A DNA stretch of 64,000 nucleotides from Simmondsia chinensis (taxonomy: Eukaryota > Streptophyta > Magnoliopsida > Caryophyllales > Simmondsiaceae): NCBI GenBank assembly GCA_018398585.1, contig JAGTTD010000007.1, positions 32,144,911 through 32,208,910 of the forward strand, in the 5' to 3' direction. A program made the translations under genes and the position numbers. The first letter of the stretch is position 1. Every line of letters starts with the position of its first letter. Below are positions 21,354-34,901 of this stretch, one piece after another. The notes below the pieces were generated by a model. It ran no database searches and was not told the DNA's origin. It saw nothing but the letters and a program-made list of their open reading frames with translations.

Positions 21354-21733
21354 GACAAAAAAATTCACTTGGGCCTAGAGGTGTTTGTTGTTCCTAATCC
21401 GATTAAGATTGGACCAAAGATCAAAACTAGCCTATTTTAAAGACCAAAAATCAGACCATTTAACCTGTCGGATCCAAGAGTGGAATGTTTACTACATGGA
21501 CTGCACTAGGGATGGATCAATTATCATTTCTTTCTTTCTTATAGTAAGTTGAATTTAGCACATTTTGACAATTTTCATTAACTTTAAATGCATATAATAG
21601 AAAAAGAATAAGGATACATTTTTTCCATAAAAAAAGAATAAGAATACACAAATCAGCATAGATACAATAGAAAATGTAAAATTATTATCCACCCGATACA
21701 ACAACTCGCCACAACAACTTATATTTACTAAAC
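21354..21733. other. Intergenic, nothing firm
   Basis: CCTAGAGGTGTTTGTTG near 21373 looks like a hAT-type terminus, but no partner end or target duplication was found. Otherwise AT-rich and non-coding. Confidence 0.4.
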
Positions 21734-21738
21734 TCGAC

Positions 21739-23343
21739 TTATGTGTCGCACATTTTATAACTTTTATACCCCATTCCTATGGTATTTTCAGCTTTTACAC
21801 GTTTGATGTAATCTTTTTATGTTTAGGCTTTGTACATGCTTAATCAAGGACATCTTGAAATGCAGTGAAGAATAAGCTAAAATCGACAAATTCAAAATCT
21901 ATGTTGAGAAACCCGACCACGTGTGGAAAAAGGACACATCAAGTGAATATTCGGTTGAGAAAATTCTTCACTTTGGTACGCGGATCAATCGGCCAAGCAT
22001 TTTGGCAACAGGTTAAGCTTAAAAAGAGCAAAAGGTTAAAACAAGAGCATTCATGACCAAATAATATCCAATCCCACTTATAATACAATTAAGAGCATAT
22101 AAATCTCTTCGAGAGCTTCAATTTGATATATAATTTGGCTCGTAATCTTTACGGATCAGAAGCTACGCACATTTTAAGTTAACTGCGCAAGTTAGGAATT
22201 AGGCGCTGTAAAGCGCCAATCGATTGGCATCAACGCGGCGTGCTTCTATAGAAAGGGGAGGGGAACCTATTTTTCCAACCTTTTGCTCTCCATTCACTTC
22301 TCCCCCTACTCAAGCCTCCAAGAGTGACCCTATTCTCATGAAGACTGAAGCTCAAGTTGTCAGAGTACAAGGGAATCAAAGCAAGAGTCAAGTTAACACC
22401 GATCAAGGGAGTTCAATAATTCATGAGTTTTCTTTCTCTTTTGCCTTTTGAATTGGTGATTTGTAAAATTCCCATTGAGTAAACTCGTAGTTTGGGGTGA
22501 AAGACAAGTAGTCATCTTGATCTTGGATTTATATTTTATCTTCGATAATGACTTTTGTTATGCTACTTCAGCACCCCTATGGGGAGTTTTATATTTTTGA
22601 AATTGGTTTTGTTATTATATGCTTGTAGCCATACTTTAACTTCCAATTTGATTCGCGTGTGGTCTTGTGCTTATAGCCTAAACTGTAGTATAACAGGCTC
22701 TTCATGGGTAGGCAAGGTTGAGGTTGTACCCAATTCTAAATACAATCTTTTATACAAATTAATACTTAATTACGAGTGACAACTGAATACGTTAGTTCTA
22801 TTAAGATAATACATGATGCACCTGGAGTGATAAGATGGGTTATACCCTTATACTAGTTCATCATAGTAAGTCCTAACTTAAGTATTAATTCAGGTTTAAC
22901 ATGAAAGTAGGTGATGATAAAGGAATTTAGTAGTGTTATTGAGATAATTCATGCTACACCTAGAGTGAGAAGATGGGCTATGCTTTTAAACTAGTCAATT
23001 ACCCTAAGCTCTAGTTTAATATTAATCTAAGTTTAGAGTTTGTAGCCTAAATCCTTAAAGTCATTGTCATTATAAAACATAATAATGGGATTCGATTTAG
23101 GCTAATCTAAATTCATACCCTAAACTAACTTTGATCGATTGACAACTTTAATTTATCTTTTAATGCTGTTAATTTATTTACAAATCTATTCTTTCAACAA
23201 AATCAAATTTCCAACTGCTTCATAATCACTGGCTGACTTCTTATTATTTCCTTGAGGATATGATACCCATATACTAGACCTAACTGTGACAAACTCCTAT
23301 GTTTGCGAGTACATGATTCTACATACACATTAAAACCACATCA
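21739..23343 (+). mobile_element. Solo LTR (Gypsy Tat/Athila-like)
   Basis: A 1.6-kb block starting TTATGTGTCGCACATT and ending AAAACCACATCA is flanked by the perfect 5-bp repeat TCGAC (21734-21738 and 23344-23348). No primer site or internal coding region is attached, so it is a solo LTR left by recombination. The 3' part has a TTCCTTGAGGATATGATACCC block of the kind found near the ends of large plant Gypsy LTRs, and an imperfect ~145-bp duplication near 22790-23040. The orientation is inferred from this block. Confidence 0.75.
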
Positions 23344-23414
23344 TCGACCATGACAGTGTGGCCCTGATGATTTGGTTTTCTTCTTCCTCGATTCTCAATT
23401 AATAACCAACGGAA

Positions 23415-26265
23415 TGCTAGGACCACCTACTAATTACTGAACCATAAATCGAAATTAAAGGGAGTGGGGATAAAAATTTAGACATCAGAATTTACGTGGT
23501 TTAGCCGAAGCCTACATCCATTGAGGGCAAGCAACAATATTCACTAATATTAATCGAGGATTACAATGGTTTTTTTACTCTTCCTTACTTTACTCATTTT
23601 CTACAAACCAGCCAAGAGTATCTATAAATAGACCTCTTACAATCAAAACCGTTGGAATATCAAAATTCATGCCATTAACTCTAGCCCCTAATAGATCCGG
23701 CCCTGATTAACGAAGGTTAACGGAAATGAACAGTCTCCACACTTAACCATCTCCCACTTGGAGACTATACAACAATCCCCCATACTTCCCCCTTACACGC
23801 AATCATCATGCATGAATTGTATCTCAAGCCCACCCAGGCTTCAGTATATCAAGTGGTACACTCTTCTTTAGCAGAACTGCAGGATTCATGCACCCACTTG
23901 TCTTCTTGCATCGGGAATTCATTCCAACTCCCACTGCTAGCTCCCACTTGACACTCATATTCAACCTCACATCAGAATTACTCATCTAATTGACCAATTT
24001 ACCCATCGGCTTTCTAGACTGATATGCAACCTCGAGAAGTGGCTTTCACCTGACATGCTTTGACCTATCCAAAGTAGAGTTTTCTGAAGTAAACTCACCA
24101 TCAGTTGACTCTGATGTTAAAAACAATGTCCCGACTTCGGACCACGAGCTATCACTAATGCCCCTTTCGAGACTATCCACTTTTCACCCGAAAACCTAAC
24201 AGAATACATCAAATTATTCTTCAACTCAGGCACATATCTCATACCATGTAAAGCCCATACTGACCCATGTGGTAACGAAATACTGATGTCACCCATATTG
24301 ACAACATCCCACGACTATCCACTCACTAAATACACTTGACCATAATCCCCAGCCATGAAATTTTGAATCACGCCCCTACGCGATGTAGCGTGAAACAAAG
24401 CCCTTGAATCTAAAATCCCGTCATCTACTGATGAACGTATGATAAGAGCTAGAGCATCATATATCTCTTCAGTCACGACATTGGTTATGTCAAAGTCTAA
24501 CCTTTTCAAGACTCTACATTCTTTTTTCATATGTCCTGATTTCCCGTAGTGCAAGCATGGCCCCCGCTGGCTTGTCATACTACTGCTTCTACTCATACTA
24601 TCTTCCAAACCCCTACCCCAAGTTTCCACGCTCAAGATGTGATTCTCACAGGATCCTATAGGCACACCTTCTTGGCCAAAACTAAATCACGTGTATCATC
24701 ATATTTTAATTTCTTTTTCCCGATAGAATTACTAATCGCCATTCTCATAGCTTTCCAACTGTCGAGCAAAGACGCTAATAACATAACTACTCGGATCTCA
24801 TCATCAAATTTAAGTTCCACCAACATCAACTTATTTATAATCGTATTGAAAGCATTCAAGTGCTCGACAACAGAACCACCTTCCGCCATCTTCAGATTGA
24901 ACTTTTTCATCAGGTACACCTTGTTGTTCACTGATGGTTTCTCATACATGTCTGACAATGCTGGCATCAAGCCCGCTGTTGTCTTCTCGTTGACAACATC
25001 ACGTGCCACGGTCCGAGACAAAGTAAGTCGAATGACTCCAAAAACTTGTCGATCCAACAAATTCCACTCCTCGTCCTTTATATCATCGGGCTTCTTCCCT
25101 AATAAGAGCAACTGCAACTTTTTGCATGCAAAAAATCCTCAATCTGCATCCGCCAATATGCAAAATCAGTCTCGTTGAATTTCTTAATATCAAAAATTTG
25201 TACCTCGTCGGTCACCATTGATGAATACTACTGATTTTAATCCCTCAAGCGAAAAAAAAAAAAAAAAAAAGGACCAATTGGCCAATGCTAATGTTGACCT
25301 AACAAGAAATTTAGACAAAAAAGAACCCATACCCAACTCCCAACCGCACCACCTGTGGGTTTGTCTCGTCTTAGTGACCCTTCATCTTCCTCTATCTCAC
25401 AAACTCTTGAGCATCTCTCTGTCACCTCCCCCAACACACACACACTCTCTCTCTCTCTCTCTCTAGCAATGGTCCGCTAGTCACCGATAACTCATCACCA
25501 GTCCCAAGCTCTCACACCACCGACTTTCGAACCCACCACTGCCTCCCTCACTGTTGACATCAATCGTTGGATACCGCAGCAGGATTTGCTTGGACACTGC
25601 TCAGACACGCACCACTAGTGCGCCACCGCCAGATTCTCTCACTAGTGCCTCATCGTTCACCGATTTGCTTGGGAACCATAGATCTGTCACCTAGGTAACC
25701 TTATTTAGTCTTTTTTCACCTCCGTTCACCTCACCACCGCTGCCTAGAATATGCCACCGCACGCTCCACCTTGCCGTTTTCTCAGCTGTGTTTTAGCCAC
25801 GCACTAGCCTAAACCCGATGTGTAATTCACTGGAGCAGAAAGAACTGGCCACTAGTCCTTTCACTCGAACAACTACTTCTCCGATTTAGGTTTCACATGA
25901 GGCTTTGATACCAGTTATTAAGACCATCCATAAATTTCCGAACTATAAATCAAAATAGCAAATACAAAATTGAAGGGAATGGGGAAAAATATTTAGACAC
26001 CAGAATTTACGTATTTTAGTTGAAGCCTACATCCATTGAAGGGAAGCAACAATATTCACTAATATTAACCAATGAGTACAATGTTTTTTTGCTCTTCCTC
26101 ACTTCGCTCACTTTCTACAAACCAGCCAAGAGCATCTATAATAAATAGACCTCTTACAATCGAAACTGTTGGAATATTAAAAGTCATGTCATTAACTCGA
26201 GCCACTAATAAATTCAACCATAATTAATGACGGTTATTGAAAACAAACAGTCTCCACACTAAACA
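23415..26265 (-). mobile_element. Second compact gag/protease-only Copia
   Basis: LTRs 23415-23749 and 25916-26265 are flanked by the perfect duplication CGGAA (23410-23414 and 26266-26270). On the minus strand a tRNA-Met primer-binding site (TGGTATCAAAGCC) follows the right LTR, and a CCAAGTGGGAGA polypurine tract precedes the left one. The 2.1-kb interior has gag, zinc knuckle and protease but no integrase, RT or RNase H. The ~700-bp leader before gag (25219-25915) holds a poly-A run and a (CT)n run near 25448-25465. Confidence 0.9.
24315..25218 (-). pseudogene. Copia gag-protease, frameshifted
   Basis: The start ATG is at 25218 (minus strand), leading to FDIKKFNETDFAYWRMQIED. One base is missing near 25125, so the frame shifts before LLLGKKPDDIKDEEW, the main gag body (25117-24656). 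A second shift leads to the zinc knuckle CLHYGKSGHMKKEC (second Cys now Tyr) and the protease start (ILDSRALFHATS, Gly of DSG lost). The residual reading continues into YVPELKNNLMYSV near 24200. Confidence 0.82.
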
Positions 26266-26270
26266 CGGAA

Positions 26271-26540
26271 TTCTTCATAATGCAAAAATTAACTATAAAT
26301 AATTATATATAAAAGTCGTAACAATATACATAATTCAATAGTTCTTAATCGAAAACAGAAAATTAAAGCAAACAAGATTCACAATTACCGGAGAGATAGT
26401 CCATTAAATGATTGAGGGATACTAATTTGACTATATAATATATGGCAAAAAAATATAACAAAAAAGAATAAAAGAATTATATAACTTATAGTTGAGGTTA
26501 AACGGGAATTAGAAAACAAATTTGAATAGAATGCAAATGT
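26271..26540. other. AT-rich intergenic, nothing recognised
   Basis: Short AT-rich spacer between the compact Copia element and the next solo LTR. No open reading frame, RNA gene or repeat is evident. Confidence 0.5.
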
Positions 26541-26545
26541 GGGGG

Positions 26546-28021
26546 TGATGCATCTCATATTTACGCATCTTTTAATTATTATTTTAATTATTTTACACCT
26601 GATTAATTATAATTTTATACTCATTTTGACAATTTTTATGTTTTATAGGTTCGAAGATTAAAGTTCCGAAAATTGTCAAATGTTGGTGCAAATAAGACAA
26701 ATTCGAAGCGGAAATAATTAAATCAAGACAAACGAGATTCGGGACAACAACGTATAAGCCCAACCCGCACCTACACTATTCATCATCTTCAACCCAGCTT
26801 CACCCTGTTCGCTACAGTACCCGAGGCCACAGCCCACCACCGGCCCAACACGCAGGCCCAGCAACACCCGAGCCTGACACCAGAGTCCAAGCCCAGCTTC
26901 CCCACCACATCGTCATATTGCAGACCAAGTCACGCCAGTAGCTCACAAACGCAGAACGCAGGCCCACCCCAGGCCCAACTTCACTCTCCACGCTCAGGCC
27001 TGTCATCACCAATCTGCCCATCTCCTAACCCCGTGTACCTTGGCCCAATCTCCAGCCCAGCTCACTAGGGTTTCGTTCCGTCAATTATAAGAGGAGGGGA
27101 AGACTCTGATTCAGGGGGGTTCTCTGCCTCTTTCACCGCTTAATTCTCTCCACTCTCTCTCAGAATTATTTTATATGTTATTTTAATTTTTCGTTAAGTT
27201 AGAACGAGAGCAAAATTAGCGTGAAGACCGATATGAGTTCGTTTATCTCCTCCTTCACCGGATCATCCTTGATGGAGAGCTAACTTGCTCTCTGTGGTTA
27301 GATGAAATCTTAGCCTTTACTTTTGTTTACTTTTAATTCGGATTAATTTGATTGTTTACATGAATTGCTTGGTTGAGATAATTACTTTGAAGTATTATAT
27401 TTTTATTATATATTCAATTGATATGATTATTGAGTTTGTAATATTTAATTGATGATATTGATATTTATAAATTAATTCTTTGTGCTTGTAGCCTTGTAGC
27501 CTTAGGATTAATTAATCAAGCAATAGTATTAACCGAATTGTTAATTAATGCCTATCTTTCCTATGCTTTAGTTAGATAGGGTCAATACTTAATAATTAAC
27601 AATACGTTAGGTAGAGCCTATTTTTCTTATGCTTTAGTTAGATATGGTCAATACGTAATACTAACAACATTATCTTAGTAGGTTGAAGCTTGTAGCCTAA
27701 ACCACTATCCGTGTAACAATTAATAATCCCAAGTTAAAAGTTAACGTAAAAGTAATTGGCTAACGATGGATTCGAAACCCTAGGTTCCAATTTAATACAC
27801 TTTTTCGATTAAAAGTAGATTACTTTAGTTTAATTGTTGTTTCCTTAGGGTAATTAATACAAAACCTCTCGATCTTATTCAAATCAATTTAAGTCATAGA
27901 GTAAAATTCACGCACTCTTAGTCCTTGTGGTTCGACGCCTTCTCGCCCTACATTTCAATTTAGGTGTGTTTAATAGATATGGTTTTATATTAAATTTTAA
28001 TAGACGTAGAAAAACACATCA
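26546..28021 (+). mobile_element. Probable solo LTR (Gypsy-like)
   Basis: It runs from TGATGCATCTCATATTTACG to AGAAAAACACATCA (1,476 bp), with flanks GGGGG and AGGGG (4 of 5 match). A TATA-like TCAATTATAAGAGG (27078-27091) is followed by a C/T-rich leader. CCTTGTGGTTCGACGCCTTC near the 3' end is typical of large plant Gypsy LTRs. Two ~87-bp repeats lie near 27540-27665. No internal region is attached. Confidence 0.65.
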
Positions 28022-28167
28022 AGGGGAAAGGATCATCGTAAGCTAGCAAGCATGTATGTATATTTTAGATTTTAACTTTAGGTTAGGTGTTTAAGGGCTT
28101 ATTTCAGCCAAATTTAAGTCCAAATGTTATAAGTCTAAAATAGTCAAATTATATCCTAATAAAATAT

Positions 28168-29842
28168 GATAATATTTTAAAAGATCCCTTGAACCATTGA
28201 TCGAAATCAAAGAAACCCCCCGAACTTTAAATTTCATCAAAAATACCCCACTCCCTGAACTATTAGTTAAAAACAATGTGATCCCTCCAACTTCTAATTT
28301 CATAAAATACACCCTCCGAGCTATTAGCAAAAGCTAATGTAACCCCTTCAGCTTCTAAATTATATCAAGTATACTCCCGAACTATTAACAAAAATCAATT
28401 TGATTCCTTATTTAAATTTTACAAAAAATATAAAAAAACTTTTAAAAAATAGAAAAAAAATTAGTTTGGATATTCTGACACTTGTCAATATATTTTATAA
28501 ATGGCCCGGGATTTTAAAATATTTTTCAATTACTCCAAACTTTTTGATTTCTTTTTTCAAATATTCTTTCCATAACTTTATTAGTATTTTATTAAATTAT
28601 GCTGATATAATAAATAAAATAAAAAGAAAATATCTTACACATAATTTAGTTGTCATTTATATTTAAAATAATTTTAAAATTTTAGAAAATATAGAACTTG
28701 CTAAACCTAGCAATAAATAATTTTAAAAATTAACAAATAAAAATAATATTTTTTAATTTTTAAAATTTTTAATGTTTATAATTGTTTTAAGTATAGATGA
28801 TATTTTTTTCCTTTAGTTATATTATTTTTCAAGTGCCAAGATAGTTTAATTTAATAAAAATACTAATAGGGTTATAGGAATAGTACAAGAAAAAAAAAAT
28901 TTAGATTATTATAAAAATATTTTAAAAATTTATAACACCTGAAAAGTATATTATCAAATTTTAGGAACTCCAAATCAAAGTTTTTTTTTTATAAGTTTTT
29001 CGGATGTTTTTGATAGAATTTTTAAAGTTGGGAGATAGGCTTTGGAAGATTAACGTGGAAAAGCCCTCAGATCATCCTACCAAGATTACAGCATAAGAAA
29101 TTTTGTGTGGACATAATGGGTCTGTGCAATGTGTTTCTTAACGACCCTATGGAGATATGGTACAATGGGCTGCCACCTTATTGATATTTTGCTACTTACT
29201 GTTTACACTTCCTACACTCTCTATACTCTCTATACTCTCAGCATTCTCTATAGTCTCTATACTCTTTATATGCTTGCATTGTATTGTATGTATGCCCTTC
29301 TACCTATATACTTGTTTGCTTCTGCTTTTGCTTTGGCTTTTGTTTTTTGCTTCTATGCATCCATGCTTTTCATGCTTCCATGATTCTAGACTTACCATGC
29401 TTTCCATGCTCTCAGGTTGGAGGTCCTCGAAAACAGCCTCTCGCAAGGGTATCTCCCTGAAGGGGTAAGGCTGCGTACATCATACCCCTCCCAAACCATG
29501 CAAGCGCAAGAGTCCTTATGGCACTGGGACTATTGTTGCTGTTGTTGGAGATCAAATTGATTTTAGTTAATAGTTCGGGGGATGCCTTGATGAAATTATT
29601 AGTTCGGAGGTCACATTGATTTTGGCCAATACTTTAGGAGATGTCTTTGATGAAATTAGAAGTTGGGAGGTCACATTGATTTTTGGCTAATAGTTTAGGG
29701 GGTGTTTTTAATGAAATTAGAAGTTAGGGGAGTCACATTGATTTTGACCAATAGTTTGAGAGGTGTCCTTTATGAAATTTAAAGTTCGGAGGGTCACTTT
29801 GATTTTGACCAATAGTTCAGGGGGTCTTTTTAAATATTATTC
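28168..29842. mobile_element. Mutator-like element with long tandem-repeat arms
   Basis: The flanks AATAAAATAT (28158-28167 and 29843-29852) are a perfect 10-bp duplication. The ends are inverted: GATAATATTTTAAAAGATCCC on the left and GAATAATATTTAAAAAGACCC from the right. Each arm, about 230-290 bp, is a tandem array of ~60-bp units built around ACATTGATTTTGGCCAATAG and GAAATTAGAAGTT, in opposite orientation in the two arms. The AT-rich core has no transposase, and an RTE tail is inserted at 29125-29548. AT-rich ~9-10-bp duplications and long TIRs point to the Mutator superfamily. Confidence 0.78.
29125..29548 (+). mobile_element. 5'-truncated RTE-LINE 3' end in MULE
   Basis: The leader includes a short tandem array of CTCTATACT units (29217-29270) and TATGC/TTGC-rich LINE 3' UTR. 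It is followed by the tail (GGTCCTCGAAAACAGCCTC, CTCCCTGAAGGGGTAAGGC, CACTGGGACT) and a TTG-rich end. It abuts the inner edge of the right arm of the surrounding element. Confidence 0.7.
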
Positions 29843-29852
29843 AATAAAATAT

Positions 29853-30728
29853 ATAAGATGCCCGATGCCATAAATTGGGTTTTCAGTTCGATCTCGGCTT
29901 TTTCGGGTTGGATCACATTGGATTGAAACTTGAAATTGGTTCAATTTGAAGACCGTGGAATGGACCAAAATTAAATAGGTTCGGTTTGGTCTTGAACAGA
30001 ATGACTGGTCTAATCCAATTTTTGGTTTGGGCTGATATATGAACATTCGTACTTAGGGTTAGATTCGTCCCAACTCACACCTAACCCTCGACACATGTAC
30101 GGTGTATATAACTCGAGGCGGACTAGACCCGTGTCATTATGTAGGTCCGTCTCATGTTATCATGATGTGTGTCATGTCAAATTTTGTGCATTATTCCTAT
30201 TTCAAATATTGTGCATGTGTTTGAAGTGATAATTTAAGCGGACGTAAATTATCAACTAAACATAAATTCAAATTATGTTATAAAATATTCTAATTTTTGT
30301 AGGCTCTAGTTTATGTATTATACATTTTTTGTTATATTTATATTTTTAAAATTATTATTATTAAAATTAAAACATAATTTATTTATATTTTATATATCAT
30401 ATTTTTTATCTTTCTATTATAAAACATGTACAAAAACAAAACAAAAATGTCGATTTTTGGTTTGACCTAATTCAAATACGGTTTTGAAACCCCCAGCAAT
30501 TCATCGGGTTATAACTTGCGTTGCCAAGAATATGTCTAATTTGGATCAATCCCACTACCTAGTTCGACTCAACCTGCCCTAATACTGTATCACGAGTCAA
30601 ACTAGGTCTAAGATTTTTTCACAAAACTCGACCCTGTATATGTATAGATAGGTTGGCCTCGTTCGAACCACCTGTATACAAGAATGCAATACCCATATCA
30701 ACCAAATAAGACTATAGTATATATTAGA
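29853..30728. other. Intergenic repeat-rich DNA, no genes
   Basis: Stretches such as CGGGTTGGATCACATTGG and GACCTAATTCAAATACGG near 29890-30020 and 30460-30620 look like decayed MITE interior of the G/C-poor 'GGTTCG' kind. I could not define its ends. No exon or RNA gene is evident. Confidence 0.4.
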
Positions 30729-30733
30729 ATTGG

Positions 30734-31112
30734 TGTTATAAAACTAGGGACATGATATACCCAACAGAACGAGAATAAAAATACAAACTCAAATATAATC
30801 AGAGAGAAATAGCAAATATTTTATTCCAAAATTCAAGAACCTAATTCTTCTATTATTCACCTTCTTTCGCTTATTTTTTCATCTCAATTTCAAAACACTG
30901 CTAACACTTATATACACAAAGCAATATTGCATGAGTCATCATTTTTGACTCTGTGGATTGACACGATATATTCCATGTGTCATACGCGCAATTTTCCCAC
31001 ATACACACATTTTTTTAGAGAGGTAGCCCATGCCCATATATATATATATATGGGATAATATTCTATATTGACCATAAAAGTTATATCCAAGGAATATCCA
31101 ATATTTACAACA
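30734..31112 (-). repeat. Left (3') LTR of Copia A
   Basis: It starts TGTTATAAAACTAGGGACAT on the plus strand and ends ATATTTACAACA. A (TA)n run lies near 31037-31051. It aligns with 38954-39375. Confidence 0.85.
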
Positions 31113-34100
31113 CCCCCCTTTGAATATTCTCCTTAAAAATATTGTGGGACAAAGACTCTTGAAAGAGTATAGCGTCCGATTTATATACGCTTTTTAACTG
31201 CGTCATTAAAAATCATGCCAAGAAAAAAAAACTAGTGGGAAAATCATAGCGAATGAAAAAAGAGTATAGTGCATATTTAATTCCGTCTCATGGGTGCACA
31301 CTAACCAAGGATTTCTTTGCGTTGGCGAATGCTAAACTAGTGCACCGATTTCTCAAGAGTTTGTTGTAGGCAATGCTTATGCGAACAACTATTCAAAGCT
31401 CTCAAGCGAATTCTACAACATCCACTTCAGATTTCTTCTAAAGCTTGAGAATGAAAAGAACTTCGTTGAAATGTACTGGGTTTCGTCAACTTTCTTTGAA
31501 CAATATGTCGAATCAAGGGCCTTGACGATTCACGTTCTTCATTTTCTCATAAAGCGTAAGCGTCTAAATAGTAACTGCAATTGTTAGTACATTGTCAAAA
31601 CATAGCAATATAGCTATATAAAGAAATATCATGCTTGTCACTTACCTTATGCGGGCCGAATAAATAACCAGTATTCGCATCCAAAATTAATTACGAATTT
31701 GACATATAATGAAATAATGCTATGTCGGTTGTTCCATTAGGATAGACATTTAACTGCATTTTAATGCTTTCATATTGGTATCATGACAAATTAATTGAAG
31801 AGACTATACTGGGTCTTGTGACAATTATATTAATGTCAAATATACCAAGGTATGGTACTTTAGTGTCAAGGATTCATTCATTTCCTTATTGAGGACCAAA
31901 AGAGGTCTTTATTTCTATCAATCAATTAAACAAACATCGAGGCACTAAACAACATATTGAAACACATAAGTACCATAATGGTATCAATTGACCAATCGAG
32001 TAATACTCTATCATATTAGTACTCGATCTACCAATATAGACAAATTTTAACCTTTTTCCAGATCCTTTATCTCAAGTTCTTAATTTTGGTGTGTAACAAC
32101 TTCTTCAATCTCTTCATGAGTAACGATGATATTAACATGTCCCTTTTTTCAATAGGTATGTACCACGGTTTTGAACTATATGCTTCTGGCATCTTTGGTC
32201 CTTTAGAGACTTTCGTATAAATATCATCGCAAGTAATACATACAAATAAGTTGTTACAACATCATAAGACGTATACAGAGACCGCCATACCAATTGCATA
32301 TATCTGTTATACGTATATCCCATCAATTTCTAGTCTCTACAATGAACCTTGGGCTATAAGTTGTGTTTTCTATTAAACCACCTCATTCTCTTTGCACAAT
32401 ATTCACAAGTAGACTACAAGTTTGTGCTTTAGGCATTTGGGCTACAGGTCCAAATACTTCATATTATTAATTCTGCCTAAATTACGTATTTTTTGCTTCA
32501 GCCAATTATTTCTTTGTTAGCATTCTTGAACAAACTCCAATTCAAGATTTTTAATTTCATTGATCAGATTAGTAGCTACTGTATTTACAAACATTTGATT
32601 AATTTTTATTTCAGTTTTATCATATCCCATAATTCATATAGATCTCTTTATCATCAAATTTTCAATAGTTTTATGTACCTGATAAACTTGAGGAATTTTA
32701 TTTACACATTATTCTTATATTATTATCTCTGCAGAATTTTTCTCCTCAAAAATTTCATAATAGAGCGACCAACCTTTTCCATTGCTCCTTTTCCTTTCTC
32801 AGATTATATCTTTGGAATCGATATGTCTACCGCGCTTTTAGCGTGCAATGGATGCATTTGTTAATATATTAGAATATTGCTCGATTGGGATATTAATTCG
32901 AGCAGGAGCATATATAATGAGGACATATGATTGGTCACCCTTTTTTGTATTGGTGAACACATCTAAGAATTGGCTTGTAACATTTTACAAGTGAACAATT
33001 CTCTGAATTTCTAGTTCGATAGTGCATTTCACATAAATTCTCGTTTTCCAACTTTTAATTTTCTCCCCTTTATTCTGTAAACCCTATTTCGTTAAATTTA
33101 TAATCAACAAATTATGTTGTAAAATGTTTCCAGGTGATATCTCCAGATATTTTGTATTTAACGGGACTTTAAACCCGATATAAATTCCAAGTCCCCATTT
33201 TGGACCCATGTTTCAGTACTGAGGTCAAGTAATTGGGACATACATTATATAATCAAAAATTCATGGATGTGATATATATTTGGTTCTTGTTAGAGACAAG
33301 TTATACTAGGGTGATTCATGTTAATCAGCTGGTCTAATATGAATCAGTGCTGCAATATATATCATAATATGTACTCATATAAGAGTAGGCGGTTTAGCCA
33401 TTCTTTGCAGGCATTTAATCAGAAAATCTACAAGACCATTTCGTGTCCGAATGCGGGCTATAAGGAAGTTCATCCCATACAATATTTATTAGATTTTTGG
33501 GATGTAAATTCTCCTGCATTATCACGTCATATAATCCACAACTTGAGCTCATAGTCAGATCATTTATGCAAGGAGTCTCACAAATACCACATTACAAATG
33601 GATTATCCACGAACACGTGATTAACGGGTAGAGGCCTCTATTAATATTATAAAAATACCGAATTGGCCCACTTGATGAAATCATTAGCTCACATACATCC
33701 CATTCGTATTCCTTCAAATATATGTGACTCAAACTCAATTTCAAATGAGTATAACATAGTAATCACTTTGTCTTAAATACAAACAACACATGATGTTTTA
33801 TCTGAGACAAAAATCTTATGGTTCCTAATGGGTGCTCCAGAGAATTTCAAATGATTTTCTTAATCATTGTGATTCTCGGATGACCCAAATAGTCATCCCA
33901 TATAATAATAGCCTTCTGGGTCTGTTAACTTTTGTTAACTATCCCAACGGGTATCTCGAAATTAAATAGATAGTCTTACTTATGAAAAATATAGTTTCAT
34001 TAGGAAACATAATCTGCGTTGTTATGAAGTCTTTAATTAGGCATCAAACACCCATTTTCGTTACACTATCTGTTGGACATGAATTTCAACCATTCATATT

Positions 34101-34205
34101 TTTAAACATAAAATACATATAAGCACTAATGAAAATATAATCATGATATTAGAAAACATTTTAAATAACCATATTACGATAGTGGGTCTTATAGTATTCA
34201 CAAAT

Positions 34206-34901
34206 AGGAATGACAATTGGATCCGAACCTGTTGGATATCCATCCAACCCAATCCATTTATGATGGATATGGATGTAAAAAATGAGTTTTAAATGGATTT
34301 GGATTTGGATGTTGGTAAATGGGTTTTGGGTCTGGTCGGATTTGGATGACAACAAATCCAACCCAAATCTGACCTGAAATTATGTTTAGTGTAGTATAAA
34401 TTTTTAAAATTACTAAATTTTGAGTATTTAACATGTCAAACTAGATTCCAATAGTTTTTTTTTAGTGTGTTAACATTTGGAGCTTGTTTTGATATAATAA
34501 TATTTTTCATGAAAATCACGATGTGATAAATTCACTTCGTTAAAGAGATTTTTGAATGATTGTGTAATATTACATCATTATCATTAGTACTAATACTACA
34601 ATACATACTAAATAAGAAGGGAAAATATGTAACAATTTGTCCAAATATTGACTTTTTTGGTACTTTTATTGTATTATTGTTGTTGTACATATTAATATTA
34701 CAATGTAATATCATAATCTTTCTATGATTTAAATGGGTTATGGATTTGGGTCGGATATTCGTTCCACCCGATGGATTTGGATATGGATCGAAATTTTATG
34801 GAATAAATGGGTCTTTTTCAGATTTGGGTTTGGTCGGGTTTTTCCTGGATTGGATCTGGATGAAGGCGAACCCGATCCGAACCCGGCCCATTGCCATCCC
34901 T
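34206..34901. mobile_element. Mutator-like MITE inside Copia A
   Basis: The 696-bp element is flanked by the perfect 10-bp repeat ATTCACAAAT (34196-34205 and 34902-34911). Ends are AGGAATGACAATTGG and, inverted, AGGGATGGCAATGGG. The interior near both ends has TGGATTTGGATTTGG-like repeats. Element B lacks it at the equivalent place (near 43080), which confirms insertion. Confidence 0.8.

Noticed and set aside
28168..28400. CRISPR-like array (regular ~60-bp repeats)
   Set aside because: The repeats are direct and contiguous without unique spacers, are mirrored in the opposite arm, and lie in a plant TIR element.
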